Part shown: one piece after another, positions 1 through 6,608 of the stretch
Layout of the letters: every line of letters starts with the position of its first letter
How positions within the stretch are numbered: position 1 is the first letter of the stretch
DNA from: Burkholderiales bacterium
GTDB taxonomy: Bacteria; Pseudomonadota; Gammaproteobacteria; Burkholderiales; SG8-39
Direction of reading: 5' to 3'
NCBI GenBank assembly: GCA_017880775.1
Contig: JADGRQ010000008.1
Span: 78,206-142,205, forward strand
Length of the DNA: 64,000 nucleotides
Position numbers and translations under genes: made by a program
Notes under the pieces: model-generated
Database searches by the model: none
What the model saw: only the letters and a program-made list of their open reading frames with translations
What the model was told of the DNA's origin: nothing

Positions 1-57
1 CGGTTCGAGTCGGGTCGCTCATACGAGCGCCATCATAACGATTAATCGGGCAAGTCT

Positions 58-109
58 CGAACACTTGAGGCTCAGCGTTCGCCGAACACCTGAGGTGCGG
101 TGAGTGTTC
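58..109. promoter_or_regulatory. Repeated GAACAC elements upstream of dsrC-like gene
   Basis: Two near-identical 13-mers, CGAACACTTGAGG at 58-70 and CGAACACCTGAGG at 83-95, lie 25 bp apart. An inverted GTGTTC follows at 104-109. The second copy contains the palindrome CACCTGAGGTG. The block sits 85-137 bases before the dsrC-like start, a normal operator position. No clear -35/-10 pair was found. No transcription factor can be named. Confidence 0.4.
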
Positions 110-194
110 TTGGATTGATATACTTGTCGGGAAAAATTCTCTATTGAGAAAAGCCATCGGGCAATCCGCCGATTGAAGCTCGGGGAGGGTAAGC

Positions 195-536
195 ATGCCG
201 CAGATCGAACTCGAGGGAAGAATCATCCAGACCGACGACGAAGGTTACCTGGTCGACCCCGGCGACTGGACCGCGGAAGTTGCCGAGGAACTCGCGCGGC
301 GCGAAGGGGTGGCGCTCAACGCATTGCACTGGAACGTCTTGCACTTCATGAGGCGCTCTTTCGCGGAGCGGCAGATCGCTCCCGACGCGCGTTTTGTCGT
401 GAAGCACCTTGCCGAGGAGCAAGGGCTCGGCGCGAACGCGCGCAAGCGGCTGTTCGAGCTGTTTCCCTACGGCTACGTGAAGCAGGCCTGCAAGATCGCC
501 GGCATGCGCCGGCCGCGGGCCTGGAGTACGGGATAG
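195..536 (+). CDS. DsrC/TusE-family sulfur carrier with a single C-terminal cysteine
   Basis: The 113-residue product has the compact DsrC/TusE fold sequence. It starts MPQIELEGR, carries the helix motif LHWNVLHFMRR, and ends in the flexible arm YVKQACKIAGMRRPRA. DsrC proteins carry sulfur as a trisulfide between two arm cysteines separated by ten residues. Here the upstream one (CysB) is present as C99, but the near-terminal CysA position is W110, followed by STG. TusE normally keeps CysA and lacks CysB, so this protein is neither canonical DsrC nor canonical TusE. A GGGAGGG ribosome site lies seven bases before the ATG. Its likely partner is the DsrMK-like pair at 4.6-6.6 kb. A persulfide-carrying or regulatory role is inferred. 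Confidence 0.85.
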   Translation: MPQIELEGRIIQTDDEGYLVDPGDWTAEVAEELARREGVALNALHWNVLHFMRRSFAERQIAPDARFVVKHLAEEQGLGANARKRLFELFPYGYVKQACKIAGMRRPRAWSTG

Positions 537-620
537 GCTTGGCCGTGATTCGTGAAGTCGGGCAGCGCCAAGTCGACGGCCCCCGCGTCGCACCAGAACA
601 TGTGCGACCGGATGTAGCTG

Positions 621-830
621 TTGTCCTGCACGGCGTCGACCGCGGGGGAGCCAAAGCTGTCGCCTGCGATGCAGGCGCAACTCGAGAAAATGAGCCCGCA
701 AGACTGGCAGATGGTCATGGGCTAGACGCCGGCGCTGCGCCAGAAGGTTATGGCGCTGTCGCCGGAGATCCGGGCAACGCTCAGAAGGCTGCACGCCGGT
801 TACACGCGCAGCAGGCAGCCGCTGGAGAGG
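621..830 (+). pseudogene. Probable broken small ORF between dsrC-like and crp remnant
   Basis: One plus-strand frame reads protein-like on both sides of an in-frame TAG at 723-725. Before it comes AMQAQLEKMSPQDWQMVMG and after it TPALRQKVMALSPEIRATL, then RRLHAGYTRS. The spaced Met, Leu and Ser-Pro residues on the two sides look like one interrupted helical protein. The frame is also closed upstream by TAG at 615-617, so at best a short TTG-started peptide remains. The family was not recognised. The region lies between two genes that themselves look altered, so a deletion scar is plausible. Confidence 0.3.
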
Positions 831-1084
831 ATGCAGCTTTTGCCCGGCTCGACGCGGTAGAGCAGGATCTCGCGGCCGCGCGGAGTGGTCTTCCCCACCC
901 GCACGGTGCCTTCGATGACGAGCGGAAAACCGGTGCAGGGATTACCCGGCGCGAACAGCGTCGTGCCGGCGCGTACGGTGCGCAACGCACCCTGCGCGTA
1001 CAGCGACTCGCGCAACGGCGCGGGCAGCTCGCGCAGGACCGGGAACAGGCGCTCGATGCGCGTTGCGGCGTCGGCGGGGATCAT
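800..1084 (-). pseudogene. Truncated Crp/Fnr-family regulator (cyclic-nucleotide-binding half only)
   Basis: The 94 codons encode the first part of a Crp/Fnr regulator. Visible are a leading helix, VRAGTTLFAPGNPCTGFPLV, EGTVRV, GREILLYRV and EPGKSCILSSGCLL. The frame stops right after this beta-roll. Crp/Fnr proteins are usually 210-250 residues, with a dimerisation helix and a winged-helix DNA-binding domain, and neither is found in any frame downstream (below 800). A protein without the HTH cannot bind DNA in the normal way. The gene lies downstream of the fadL terminator and faces the dsrC-like gene, so it could once have regulated this sulfur locus. Truncation by rearrangement is inferred. 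Confidence 0.75.
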
Positions 1085-1139
1085 GGTTCAAGGCGGCGCT
1101 TGGAAGGGCCGGAACGGATTCTATGCCCGGCGCGCCGCG

Positions 1140-1171
1140 AAAAAAACCGGAGGGTTCGCCTCCGGCTTTTT
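1140..1171. terminator. Bidirectional intrinsic terminator after fadL
   Basis: A perfect 7-bp stem, CCGGAGG at 1147-1153 and CCTCCGG at 1159-1165, encloses the loop GTTCG. Seven A precede it (1140-1146, a U-tract on the minus strand) and five T follow at 1167-1171. It lies about 20 bases beyond the fadL stop codon and would end the dsrE2-fadL transcript. Confidence 0.85.
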
Positions 1172-1192
1172 GGTGCTGCGAACCCCGTCCGC

Positions 1193-2584
1193 TTACTTGA
1201 ACTTGCGGCTGTACGCGATGCCTAGCGAGTCCTGGTACATCTGTATCTTCTCGGTGGCTGTGCTGCCTGGAATGAAGTTCGCGTACAGGGTCTGCCCTGT
1301 CACCGAGTTCTTGAATGCGTGCATGTAGGCCATTGTCAGCTCGGACTCCTCGCTGAGGTTGTAGGTGAACCCGAGCGTCAGATGGTTTTTGACCACGCCG
1401 GGCGCGATGATGTTGAAGGTCACATCGCGGGCCTGGATGGGGTTGTCGGTGACGTTAATGCCTGCGCGCAGGGTCAGGGCAGGGTTGTACTGGTAGTCGA
1501 CCCCGACCTTGAAGACGTTCACATTTTCCCAGCCGAAGCCCCGGCAGTTGTCGCAACCGAGCGAGCCCATGGTGAATCCCGTGAGTGCGATCGAATTGCC
1601 GACGTTGGTGCTCGGGTTGCCGACCGACCTGATGTCACCGTAATTGATCCGCTGGTAGTCGGCCGCGATCGTCACGTTGGAACTGACCTTGAACGCGACT
1701 CCGACGTTATAGTTTTCCGGAATGTCAAAATCCCCCTGCTGGGCGAACAAGTCCTTGTACTTGTCGAACGGCTTCATCCGCATCTTGGTGGAGTAAGCCG
1801 CACCGACGGATATGGCGTCCGACAGCTTGCCCATCCAGCCCAACCGCAGTCCCCAGCCGGTCGAACTGTCGTAGCCGCGGTTCGTCAAGCTGTTGTTTCC
1901 GGCCGCGAAGGCTGCCCCTCCATTAGGGGTGAAGCCGGCGAACCCATCGAGACCTTCGGCCTTGAAGCGCTGGTAGCCGAACAGCGGCGATACGCCGACC
2001 GAGTTGCTCTGGCCGAACTTCATGGCCAGCGTCGGAGCGACGATGAGTTGCATCAAGTCCACTCCGAGCCTGCCGGTTCCGCACAGCAGGTTGAACGGAC
2101 CGGCCGCCCCGCCGCCGGGGTTGAAACCCGCGCACGCCGTCGCCGCCGGAATCTGACCGCCCGAGTAATCCGTGTTCATGCCGCCGTTGCCGTACACGGT
2201 GACGCCAAGGGACATGTTCGGGTTGATCATCTTGTTGTACGCAAACTCGGGGATCAGGAAGTTATTCCTGCCGCTGACCGCCGTGCCGTCCATCCCGGTC
2301 ATGGACGCGGTGCTTCCGGAGCGCGACGCTTCCCGCTTGGGGCTGAACCAGTCCAGCCCGACATCCAGCCGGTCGCCAACCCAGACCATAGTGGCCGGGT
2401 TGGTGGCGCCGCCAAAAGCGTCGGTAGTCATCGCGGTGGACGCACCGCCGCGGCCCTTCGCCTTCATGCCGTAGCCTTCCGAAAAATACCCGTCGGTCGC
2501 GAATGCCGCGACCGGCACGAACAGCAGCGCGAGTGCCGTCAGTCTGAACAGCGGCCTGGTGAGTTTGCTCACGTTATTCCTCAT
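1193..2584 (-). CDS. FadL/OmpP1/TodX-family outer-membrane transporter
   Basis: The 463-residue product has a Sec signal peptide (MRNNVSKLTRPLF..., cleavage near AFA-TDG). It is followed by the FadL-family N-terminal hatch signature GYFSEGYGMKAKGRGGAS and DAFGGATNPATMVWVG. The rest alternates polar and hydrophobic residues as expected of a 14-strand beta-barrel. Family members import long-chain fatty acids and other hydrophobic molecules across the outer membrane. The start lies 12 bases after the dsrE2 stop, so the two are probably one operon. The substrate cannot be read from sequence. In sulfur oxidisers FadL-like porins have been found near sulfur genes, so transport of hydrophobic sulfur species is a possibility but only inference. 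Confidence 0.9.
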   Translation of the reverse strand: MRNNVSKLTRPLFRLTALALLFVPVAAFATDGYFSEGYGMKAKGRGGASTAMTTDAFGGATNPATMVWVGDRLDVGLDWFSPKREASRSGSTASMTGMDGTAVSGRNNFLIPEFAYNKMINPNMSLGVTVYGNGGMNTDYSGGQIPAATACAGFNPGGGAAGPFNLLCGTGRLGVDLMQLIVAPTLAMKFGQSNSVGVSPLFGYQRFKAEGLDGFAGFTPNGGAAFAAGNNSLTNRGYDSSTGWGLRLGWMGKLSDAISVGAAYSTKMRMKPFDKYKDLFAQQGDFDIPENYNVGVAFKVSSNVTIAADYQRINYGDIRSVGNPSTNVGNSIALTGFTMGSLGCDNCRGFGWENVNVFKVGVDYQYNPALTLRAGINVTDNPIQARDVTFNIIAPGVVKNHLTLGFTYNLSEESELTMAYMHAFKNSVTGQTLYANFIPGSTATEKIQMYQDSLGIAYSRKFK

Positions 2585-2596
2585 CTCGTTTCCCCT

Positions 2597-3199
2597 TTAA
2601 ACAAAAAGATTGACTTCAGCCTTCTGCGCTCGCGCGAGGAACGACGCCGCGCCGCAGTATTCCGTGACCTCGGGAATGAAATCGTCCCGGCTGAAGCCGA
2701 ACAGATCCACTGTCATCTGGCAGCCCAGCAGCTTCACGTCGGACTCGATGCAGGCCTGGCGCAACTCCGCGATGCTCGCCACACCCTTGTTCTTGATGGT
2801 CTGCTTCATCAGCCCGGTGGCCATGGACTCGAAACCGGGGATGATCGACTGGATGGCGTTCGGGATGTTCCACTGGATGTCCTTGAACCATTCGGGGCCG
2901 AAGGGCATCTTCATCGGCATCGCCGGATTGCCGAGCGGGCTGACGTGCGGCTCGAGATCTTTCTTGAGCAGCGTCAGCCCGTAGAAGGTGAAGAAGATCG
3001 AGACTTCCCAGCCGAGCGCGGCAGCGGTCGAAGCAAGGATGAACGGCGGATAGGCCCAGTCGAGGGTTCCCTTGGTGGCGATGATGGTCATCGACGGCGT
3101 CTTCGCAGCTTCCAGCGCGGCGAGCTTGCCCGGCAGGAGCGCGTCGAGGCGCTCGCTGATCAGTCGGTCGAGCGCGGCGGTGTCCGGCAGTGCGGCCAT
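2597..3199 (-). CDS. dsrE2: DsrE2-family sulfurtransferase-like protein
   Basis: The 200-residue protein starts MAALPDTAALDRL. The start is chosen because AAGGAG lies seven bases before this ATG; the longer upstream reading is not needed. It has the DsrE/DsrF-like fold features: MTIIATKGTLDWAYPPFILA and a hydrophobic GWEVSIFFTFYGLTLL segment. A conserved cysteine, C160, sits in LLGCQMTVDLFGF, and a second, C182, is in EYCGAAS. DsrE2 proteins exchange persulfide sulfur with TusA and rhodaneses in oxidative sulfur metabolism and are often membrane-associated. The gene is divergent from csoR-tusA and upstream of fadL. Identity as DsrE2 rather than another DsrE-like protein rests on the long hydrophobic stretch and the GCQM-type cysteine motif. 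Confidence 0.85.
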   Translation of the reverse strand: MAALPDTAALDRLISERLDALLPGKLAALEAAKTPSMTIIATKGTLDWAYPPFILASTAAALGWEVSIFFTFYGLTLLKKDLEPHVSPLGNPAMPMKMPFGPEWFKDIQWNIPNAIQSIIPGFESMATGLMKQTIKNKGVASIAELRQACIESDVKLLGCQMTVDLFGFSRDDFIPEVTEYCGAASFLARAQKAEVNLFV

Positions 3200-3228
3200 G
3201 GCGTTCTCCTTCGCTTCGAAACAGGCGC

Positions 3229-3260
3229 AGGCTAATACTCCCCGACAGTATCCGCAAGTG
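3229..3260. promoter_or_regulatory. Operator-like element upstream of dsrE2, shared with cydA
   Basis: The core ATACT-N7-AGTAT occupies 3235-3251, with a C-rich spacer. The flanks AGGCTA (left) and GCAAG (right) are also present at the cydA copy (9560-9591), with about 25 of 33 positions identical and most differences C/T transitions. It begins 30 bases before the dsrE2 start. It does not fit a sigma-70 promoter, because the TTGC-like and TATT-like blocks are only about 14 bp apart. A repressor site is more likely. Confidence 0.5.
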
Positions 3261-3360
3261 CTACGTGGGTAACGAGATAAAAGTGTTGCGACACAGCATA
3301 AGTAATTGATATGGATACTCAATAATTTCTCGAAAATCTTGCCCTTCCGGTGATCGGCGG

Positions 3361-3376
3361 ATACCATGTGGGGTAT
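3361..3376. promoter_or_regulatory. Palindrome ATACC-N6-GGTAT before csoR-like gene
   Basis: The 16-mer ATACCATGTGGGGTAT ends one base before the AGGAG ribosome site of the csoR-like gene. Dyad arms ATACC/GGTAT around a G-rich centre resemble published operators of the CsoR/RcnR/FrmR/CstR family, so autoregulation is a reasonable inference. The arms also match the ATAC/GTAT arms of the 3235-3251 and 9566-9582 elements. Confidence 0.5.
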
Positions 3377-3389
3377 AGGAGATGCAGCC

Positions 3390-3665
3390 ATGCCCGGTCC
3401 GCACATGCACGATCCCCAGGCGAAGCAGGCGATGCTGGCGAGGCTGGCGCGCATCGAAGGCCAGGTGCGCGCGCTGCGCAGGATGATCGACGCCGACGCG
3501 GAGTGCGAAGACATCGCCCAGCAGCTTTCGGCCGCGCGCAAGGCGCTCGATCGCGCCTTCTACGAAATGGTCGCATGCATGATCAAGGCGGGCGGCGCCG
3601 AGCGGCGTGGCGAGCGCCTTGCAAGCGCCGAACACGTGGCCGAACTGCTCGCGCGTTACGCCTGA
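3390..3665 (+). CDS. CsoR/RcnR/FrmR-family (DUF156) transcriptional repressor
   Basis: The 91-residue all-helical protein carries the DUF156 signature: LARLARIEGQVRALRRMI in helix 1, then CEDIAQQLSAARKALDRAF. The start is placed at 3390 because AGGAG lies eight bases upstream. An ATG at 3366 would lie inside the palindrome. Cysteines are C39 (AECEDI) and C63 (VACMIK). The first matches the conserved sensor cysteine. The second is 24 residues on, one position off the His of copper- or formaldehyde-sensing members and not at the CstR spacing. Members bind DNA as tetramers and release it on metal, aldehyde or persulfide binding. The tusA and dsrE2 neighbours favour persulfide sensing, by inference. 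Confidence 0.88.
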   Translation: MPGPHMHDPQAKQAMLARLARIEGQVRALRRMIDADAECEDIAQQLSAARKALDRAFYEMVACMIKAGGAERRGERLASAEHVAELLARYA

Positions 3666-3732
3666 GCGGTTGAATCTTCCGCAGCCGGGCTTTATAAGAG
3701 TTCACTTTCGTTCCATCACAAGGCGACCTGAC

Positions 3733-3960
3733 ATGAATTTCGACAAGGACCTCGACGCCCGCGGCCTCAATTGCCCGCTTCCCATCCTGCGCGCGAAGAA
3801 GGCGCTCACCGACATGCAGTCGGGGCAGGTGCTGCGGATCATCTCAACCGACCCGGGCTCGGTGAAGGACTTCCAGGCGTTCTGCAAGCAGACCGGCAAT
3901 GAACTGCTTTCGCAGGCGGAGGCGGGCAAGGAGTTCACCTTTTTCATGAAGCGCAAGTAG
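3733..3960 (+). CDS. tusA: TusA-family sulfurtransferase
   Basis: The 75-residue protein has the SirA/TusA signature DLDARGLNCPLPILRAKKAL. The catalytic cysteine C14 is in the CPxP motif and accepts and donates persulfide sulfur. A second cysteine lies in AFCKQTGN. The length is normal for the family. TusA distributes sulfur to tRNA thiolation, molybdopterin or oxidative sulfur pathways. Here it lies between a CsoR-like repressor and HbpS/Hdr-like genes and across from dsrE2, the usual tusA-dsrE2 arrangement of sulfur oxidisers. It is second in a five-gene plus-strand operon. A degenerate copy of its 3' end occurs near 9627. Confidence 0.92.
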   Translation: MNFDKDLDARGLNCPLPILRAKKALTDMQSGQVLRIISTDPGSVKDFQAFCKQTGNELLSQAEAGKEFTFFMKRK

Positions 3961-3968
3961 GGCGTGAC

Positions 3969-4463
3969 ATGAGAATCGCAACGCTGGTCGCCGCGGCGCT
4001 GCTCGCCGGCGCTCAGGCCGCGCACGCGCAGGACGCGACCTTCGCGCTGCGTCTGCTGACGCCTGAGAGCGCACTCAAGGCGGCGCAGGCTGCGCTGAAG
4101 AAATGCCGCGACAACGGCTACCAGGTGGCGGTCGCAGTGGTCGACCGGATGGGGATCGCACAGGTCATGCTGCGTGACCGCTTTGCCGGCCCGCATACGC
4201 CGGACATGGCGGCCGCCAAGGCATGGACTGCGCTCAGCTTTCGCACCAGCACCAGCGAACTTGCCGAGACCACACAGCCCGGCCGCCCGCAGAGCGGCGT
4301 GCGGCACCGACCGGGCGTTGCAGCCGTCGGCGGCGGCCTGCTGATACAGGGCGGCGGCAGCCTGCTCGGCGGAATCGGCGTGTCGGGGGCTCCCGGCGGC
4401 AAGGAAGACGATGCTTGCGCGGCGGCGGGCATCGCCGCGATCGAGGAGAGCCTGGCGTTCTGA
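3969..4463 (+). CDS. GlcG/HbpS-family (DUF336) exported protein
   Basis: The 164-residue product begins with a clear Sec signal peptide (MRIATLVAAALLAGAQAAHA, cleavage before QDA). The mature part matches the GlcG/HbpS fold: ALKAAQAALKKCRDNGYQVA, VAVVDRMG, MLRDRF and AAAKAWTALSFRTSTSEL. It ends in a glycine-rich GGGLLIQ and the end motif GIGVSGAPGGKEDDACAAAG. Members bind haem or act as periplasmic redox or stress sensors, though many are uncharacterised. The start is eight bases after tusA, so they are co-transcribed. Its place before an Hdr/DsrMK-like pair suggests a periplasmic accessory role, which is inference. Confidence 0.85.
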   Translation: MRIATLVAAALLAGAQAAHAQDATFALRLLTPESALKAAQAALKKCRDNGYQVAVAVVDRMGIAQVMLRDRFAGPHTPDMAAAKAWTALSFRTSTSELAETTQPGRPQSGVRHRPGVAAVGGGLLIQGGGSLLGGIGVSGAPGGKEDDACAAAGIAAIEESLAF

Positions 4464-4569
4464 CTGATAGACGCGGGGCCGGTCGAGCGGCTACGCCGGG
4501 TGGCGCGATTGACGTGGATCAACAAGGCCACGTGCGGCACCGGAAGAATGCGAGGATGAGGAGACTGCC

Positions 4570-5883
4570 TTGACGCCGTCCCCGTTCGCCGAACGCGCGC
4601 AGGCGGTGCTCATGGCGCGCGAGGCACCCGATGCGCGCAGGGCGGCGAGGGAGTTTGTCGCTGAGACGAGCCGCGAGACTGCGTTCCAGCTGGAGGCCTG
4701 CGTGCACTGCGGCCTGTGCGCCGAGGCCTGCCACTTTTATCTCGTCACTCGCGATCCGCGCTACACGCCGATCTACAAGCTGCGGCCGATGCTCGATACG
4801 TATCGGCGCGAGCGGGCACCTTTCTCAACCGTGACCAGAGCGCTCGGCCTGGCTCCGCCCGAGGTCACCGCGGCGGAGCTCAACGAATGGTCGGAGTTGC
4901 TCTACGATTCGTGCAACCTGTGCGGGCGTTGCACGCTGATCTGCCCCATGGGCATCGACATCGCCGGCCTGGTGCGCCGCGCGCGCGAAGGCATGTCGGC
5001 GGCCGGCTTCGCGCCGCCGGACCTCTATGCTGCAGCCGAGCGCGCGCTCGAGACCGGCAGCCCGATGGGTGTGCGTTGGCCGGCGCTCAGGCGCCAGATC
5101 GAACTGCAGGAACGCGAGACCGGGCTCAAGGTACCGGTGGACGCCGAGGGCGCCGAGTACATGCTGGTCCTGTCTTCGATGGAGATCATCGGCTTTTCCG
5201 AGATCATCGGCGCGCTGGCGCGGATCTTTCACCAGGCGAAAGTCTCGTGGACGATCCCCAGCGCCGGTTTCGAAGCGACCAACGTCGGCGTGCAGATCGG
5301 GTCGCGCGACGTGGCGGCTGCGCTGTTGTCGCGGATCGTCGATGCGGCGGAGCGGCTGAAAGTGAAATACGTGATCAGTCCGGAATGCGGCCACGCCTAC
5401 TCGGCGCTGCGCTGGGAGGGGCCCAACTTCCTCGGCGGGCCCTATTCTTTCAAGGTGGTGCAGATCGTCGAGCTGCTCGATCAGCTCGCGCGCGAGGGCC
5501 GGCTGCGCACGCGCGGCAAGGATACGCGCCGTCTGACCTTCCACGATCCCTGCCAGATCGTGCGCCGGGGCGGTTTGCCGCAGGCGCCCCGCCGCCTGAT
5601 GAATCAGGTGAGCGACGGCTTCGTGGAGATGCCCGACTCCGGTGCGGCCAGCTTCTGCTGCGGCGGGGGCGGCGGGGTCAGCGCGATACACCGGGCCGAG
5701 AAGCTGCGCCTGGCCGCTTTCGACTGCAAGAAGCGCCAAGTCCAAGCCGTGGGCGCCGAGGCGCTCGTTACCGCCTGTGCCAATTGCCGGGACGTGCTCG
5801 AAGAGGCGATTGAGCAGCGCGCGATGACGCTACCGGTGCTCGGGCTGACCGAACTGGTGGCGCAGTACCTCGAGCCCGATTGA
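4570..5883 (+). CDS. HdrD/DsrK-like iron-sulfur heterodisulfide reductase subunit
   Basis: The 437-residue protein has two ferredoxin-type [4Fe-4S] motifs: C44/C47/C50/C54 (ACVHCGLCAEAC) and C115/C118/C121/C125 (SCNLCGRCTLICPMG). The C-terminal half has two CCG-type domains. The first is degenerate (PECGHAYSALRW). The second is complete, with HDPCQIVRRG, FCCGGGGG and ACANC, the ligands of the non-cubane cluster that cleaves disulfides. DsrK/HdrD subunits take electrons from, or give them to, a membrane cytochrome b and act on heterodisulfides such as oxidised DsrC. The start is TTG after GAGGAG. The stop overlaps the region of the next start. The domain order matches DsrK; the physiological disulfide is unknown. 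Confidence 0.88.
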   Translation: MTPSPFAERAQAVLMAREAPDARRAAREFVAETSRETAFQLEACVHCGLCAEACHFYLVTRDPRYTPIYKLRPMLDTYRRERAPFSTVTRALGLAPPEVTAAELNEWSELLYDSCNLCGRCTLICPMGIDIAGLVRRAREGMSAAGFAPPDLYAAAERALETGSPMGVRWPALRRQIELQERETGLKVPVDAEGAEYMLVLSSMEIIGFSEIIGALARIFHQAKVSWTIPSAGFEATNVGVQIGSRDVAAALLSRIVDAAERLKVKYVISPECGHAYSALRWEGPNFLGGPYSFKVVQIVELLDQLAREGRLRTRGKDTRRLTFHDPCQIVRRGGLPQAPRRLMNQVSDGFVEMPDSGAASFCCGGGGGVSAIHRAEKLRLAAFDCKKRQVQAVGAEALVTACANCRDVLEEAIEQRAMTLPVLGLTELVAQYLEPD

Positions 5884-5888
5884 CGCAA

Positions 5889-6566
5889 ATGGACCTGCTG
5901 GAATTCGCACGGGGACCCGCACTATGGTTTTCGCTGGTCGTGATGGTCGCGGGCAGCCTGTGGCGGGTCGTCGGAATTTACCGGCTCGGGAGCAGGCCGG
6001 ATCTCTCTGAGCCGCGCAGCACCCGGCTGCTGGCCGGAGCGATGCGCGGAATCTTCAGGCGGATGATCCCGAGGAAGGAATTCCGGCGCACCGGCAGGCT
6101 CGGCGCGTTCAACGCCTATCTTTATCACATCGGGCTTGCCGTGATCGTGTTCGGTTATCTGCCGCACATCCGTTTCATCGGGCGCCTGACGGGCCTCGCG
6201 TGGCCGCCGCTGCCGGCGCCGGTGGTGTATTTCGCCGTTGGGCTCACCTTCGTCTCGTTCTTCCTCGCGCTGATGGAGCGTCTCACCGACCCGGTGCTGC
6301 GGCTGCTGTCCGGCTTCGATGACTATTTCAGCTGGTTCGTCGTGTTCCTGCCGCTCGCCACCGGCATGATCGCGATCAATCAATCGTATGCACCGGGCGC
6401 CGCACCCGCGCCGCCGCTCGATCCGCGGCCGCTCGCGATCCATCTGCTCAGCGTTGAACTGCTGTTCGTCTGGCTGCCGTTCGGCAAGCTCGCTCACGCG
6501 TTCCTGGTCTTCATCTCGCGCGGGGTCACCGGGGCCGCGTTGGCGCGCAAAGGAGCCGCCATCTGA
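5889..6566 (+). CDS. DsrM/nitrate-reductase-gamma-like membrane cytochrome b
   Basis: The product of about 225 residues starts MDLLEFARGPALWFSL. A TTG at 5880 overlapping the previous stop is an alternative start. It has five or so membrane helices: WFSLVVMVAGSLWRVVGIY, FNAYLYHIGLAVIVFGYL, VVYFAVGLTFVSFFLAL, FSWFVVFLPLATGMIAI and LLSVELLFVWLPFGKLAHAF. Histidines in YHIGL, AIHLL and KLAHAF are suitable haem b ligands. Family members exchange electrons between quinone and a cytoplasmic iron-sulfur subunit. Directly following the HdrD/DsrK-like gene, it completes a minimal DsrMK-type module. The other Dsr subunits (DsrJOP) are absent here. Confidence 0.85.
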   Translation: MDLLEFARGPALWFSLVVMVAGSLWRVVGIYRLGSRPDLSEPRSTRLLAGAMRGIFRRMIPRKEFRRTGRLGAFNAYLYHIGLAVIVFGYLPHIRFIGRLTGLAWPPLPAPVVYFAVGLTFVSFFLALMERLTDPVLRLLSGFDDYFSWFVVFLPLATGMIAINQSYAPGAAPAPPLDPRPLAIHLLSVELLFVWLPFGKLAHAFLVFISRGVTGAALARKGAAI

Positions 6567-6608
6567 AGGCGTCGTGGCGGTGACGTGGTCGCCGCAGCGC
6601 CGCTCCGG

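Noticed and set aside
1..20. GGTTCGAGTC at the window start, resembling a tRNA T-loop
   Set aside because: The flanking bases do not form the five-pair T-stem and no CCA or acceptor stem follows.
1319..3235. 638-codon plus-strand frame
   Set aside because: It lies wholly opposite fadL and dsrE2, has low-complexity Arg/Ala/His composition and no motif; it is a GC-rich shadow.
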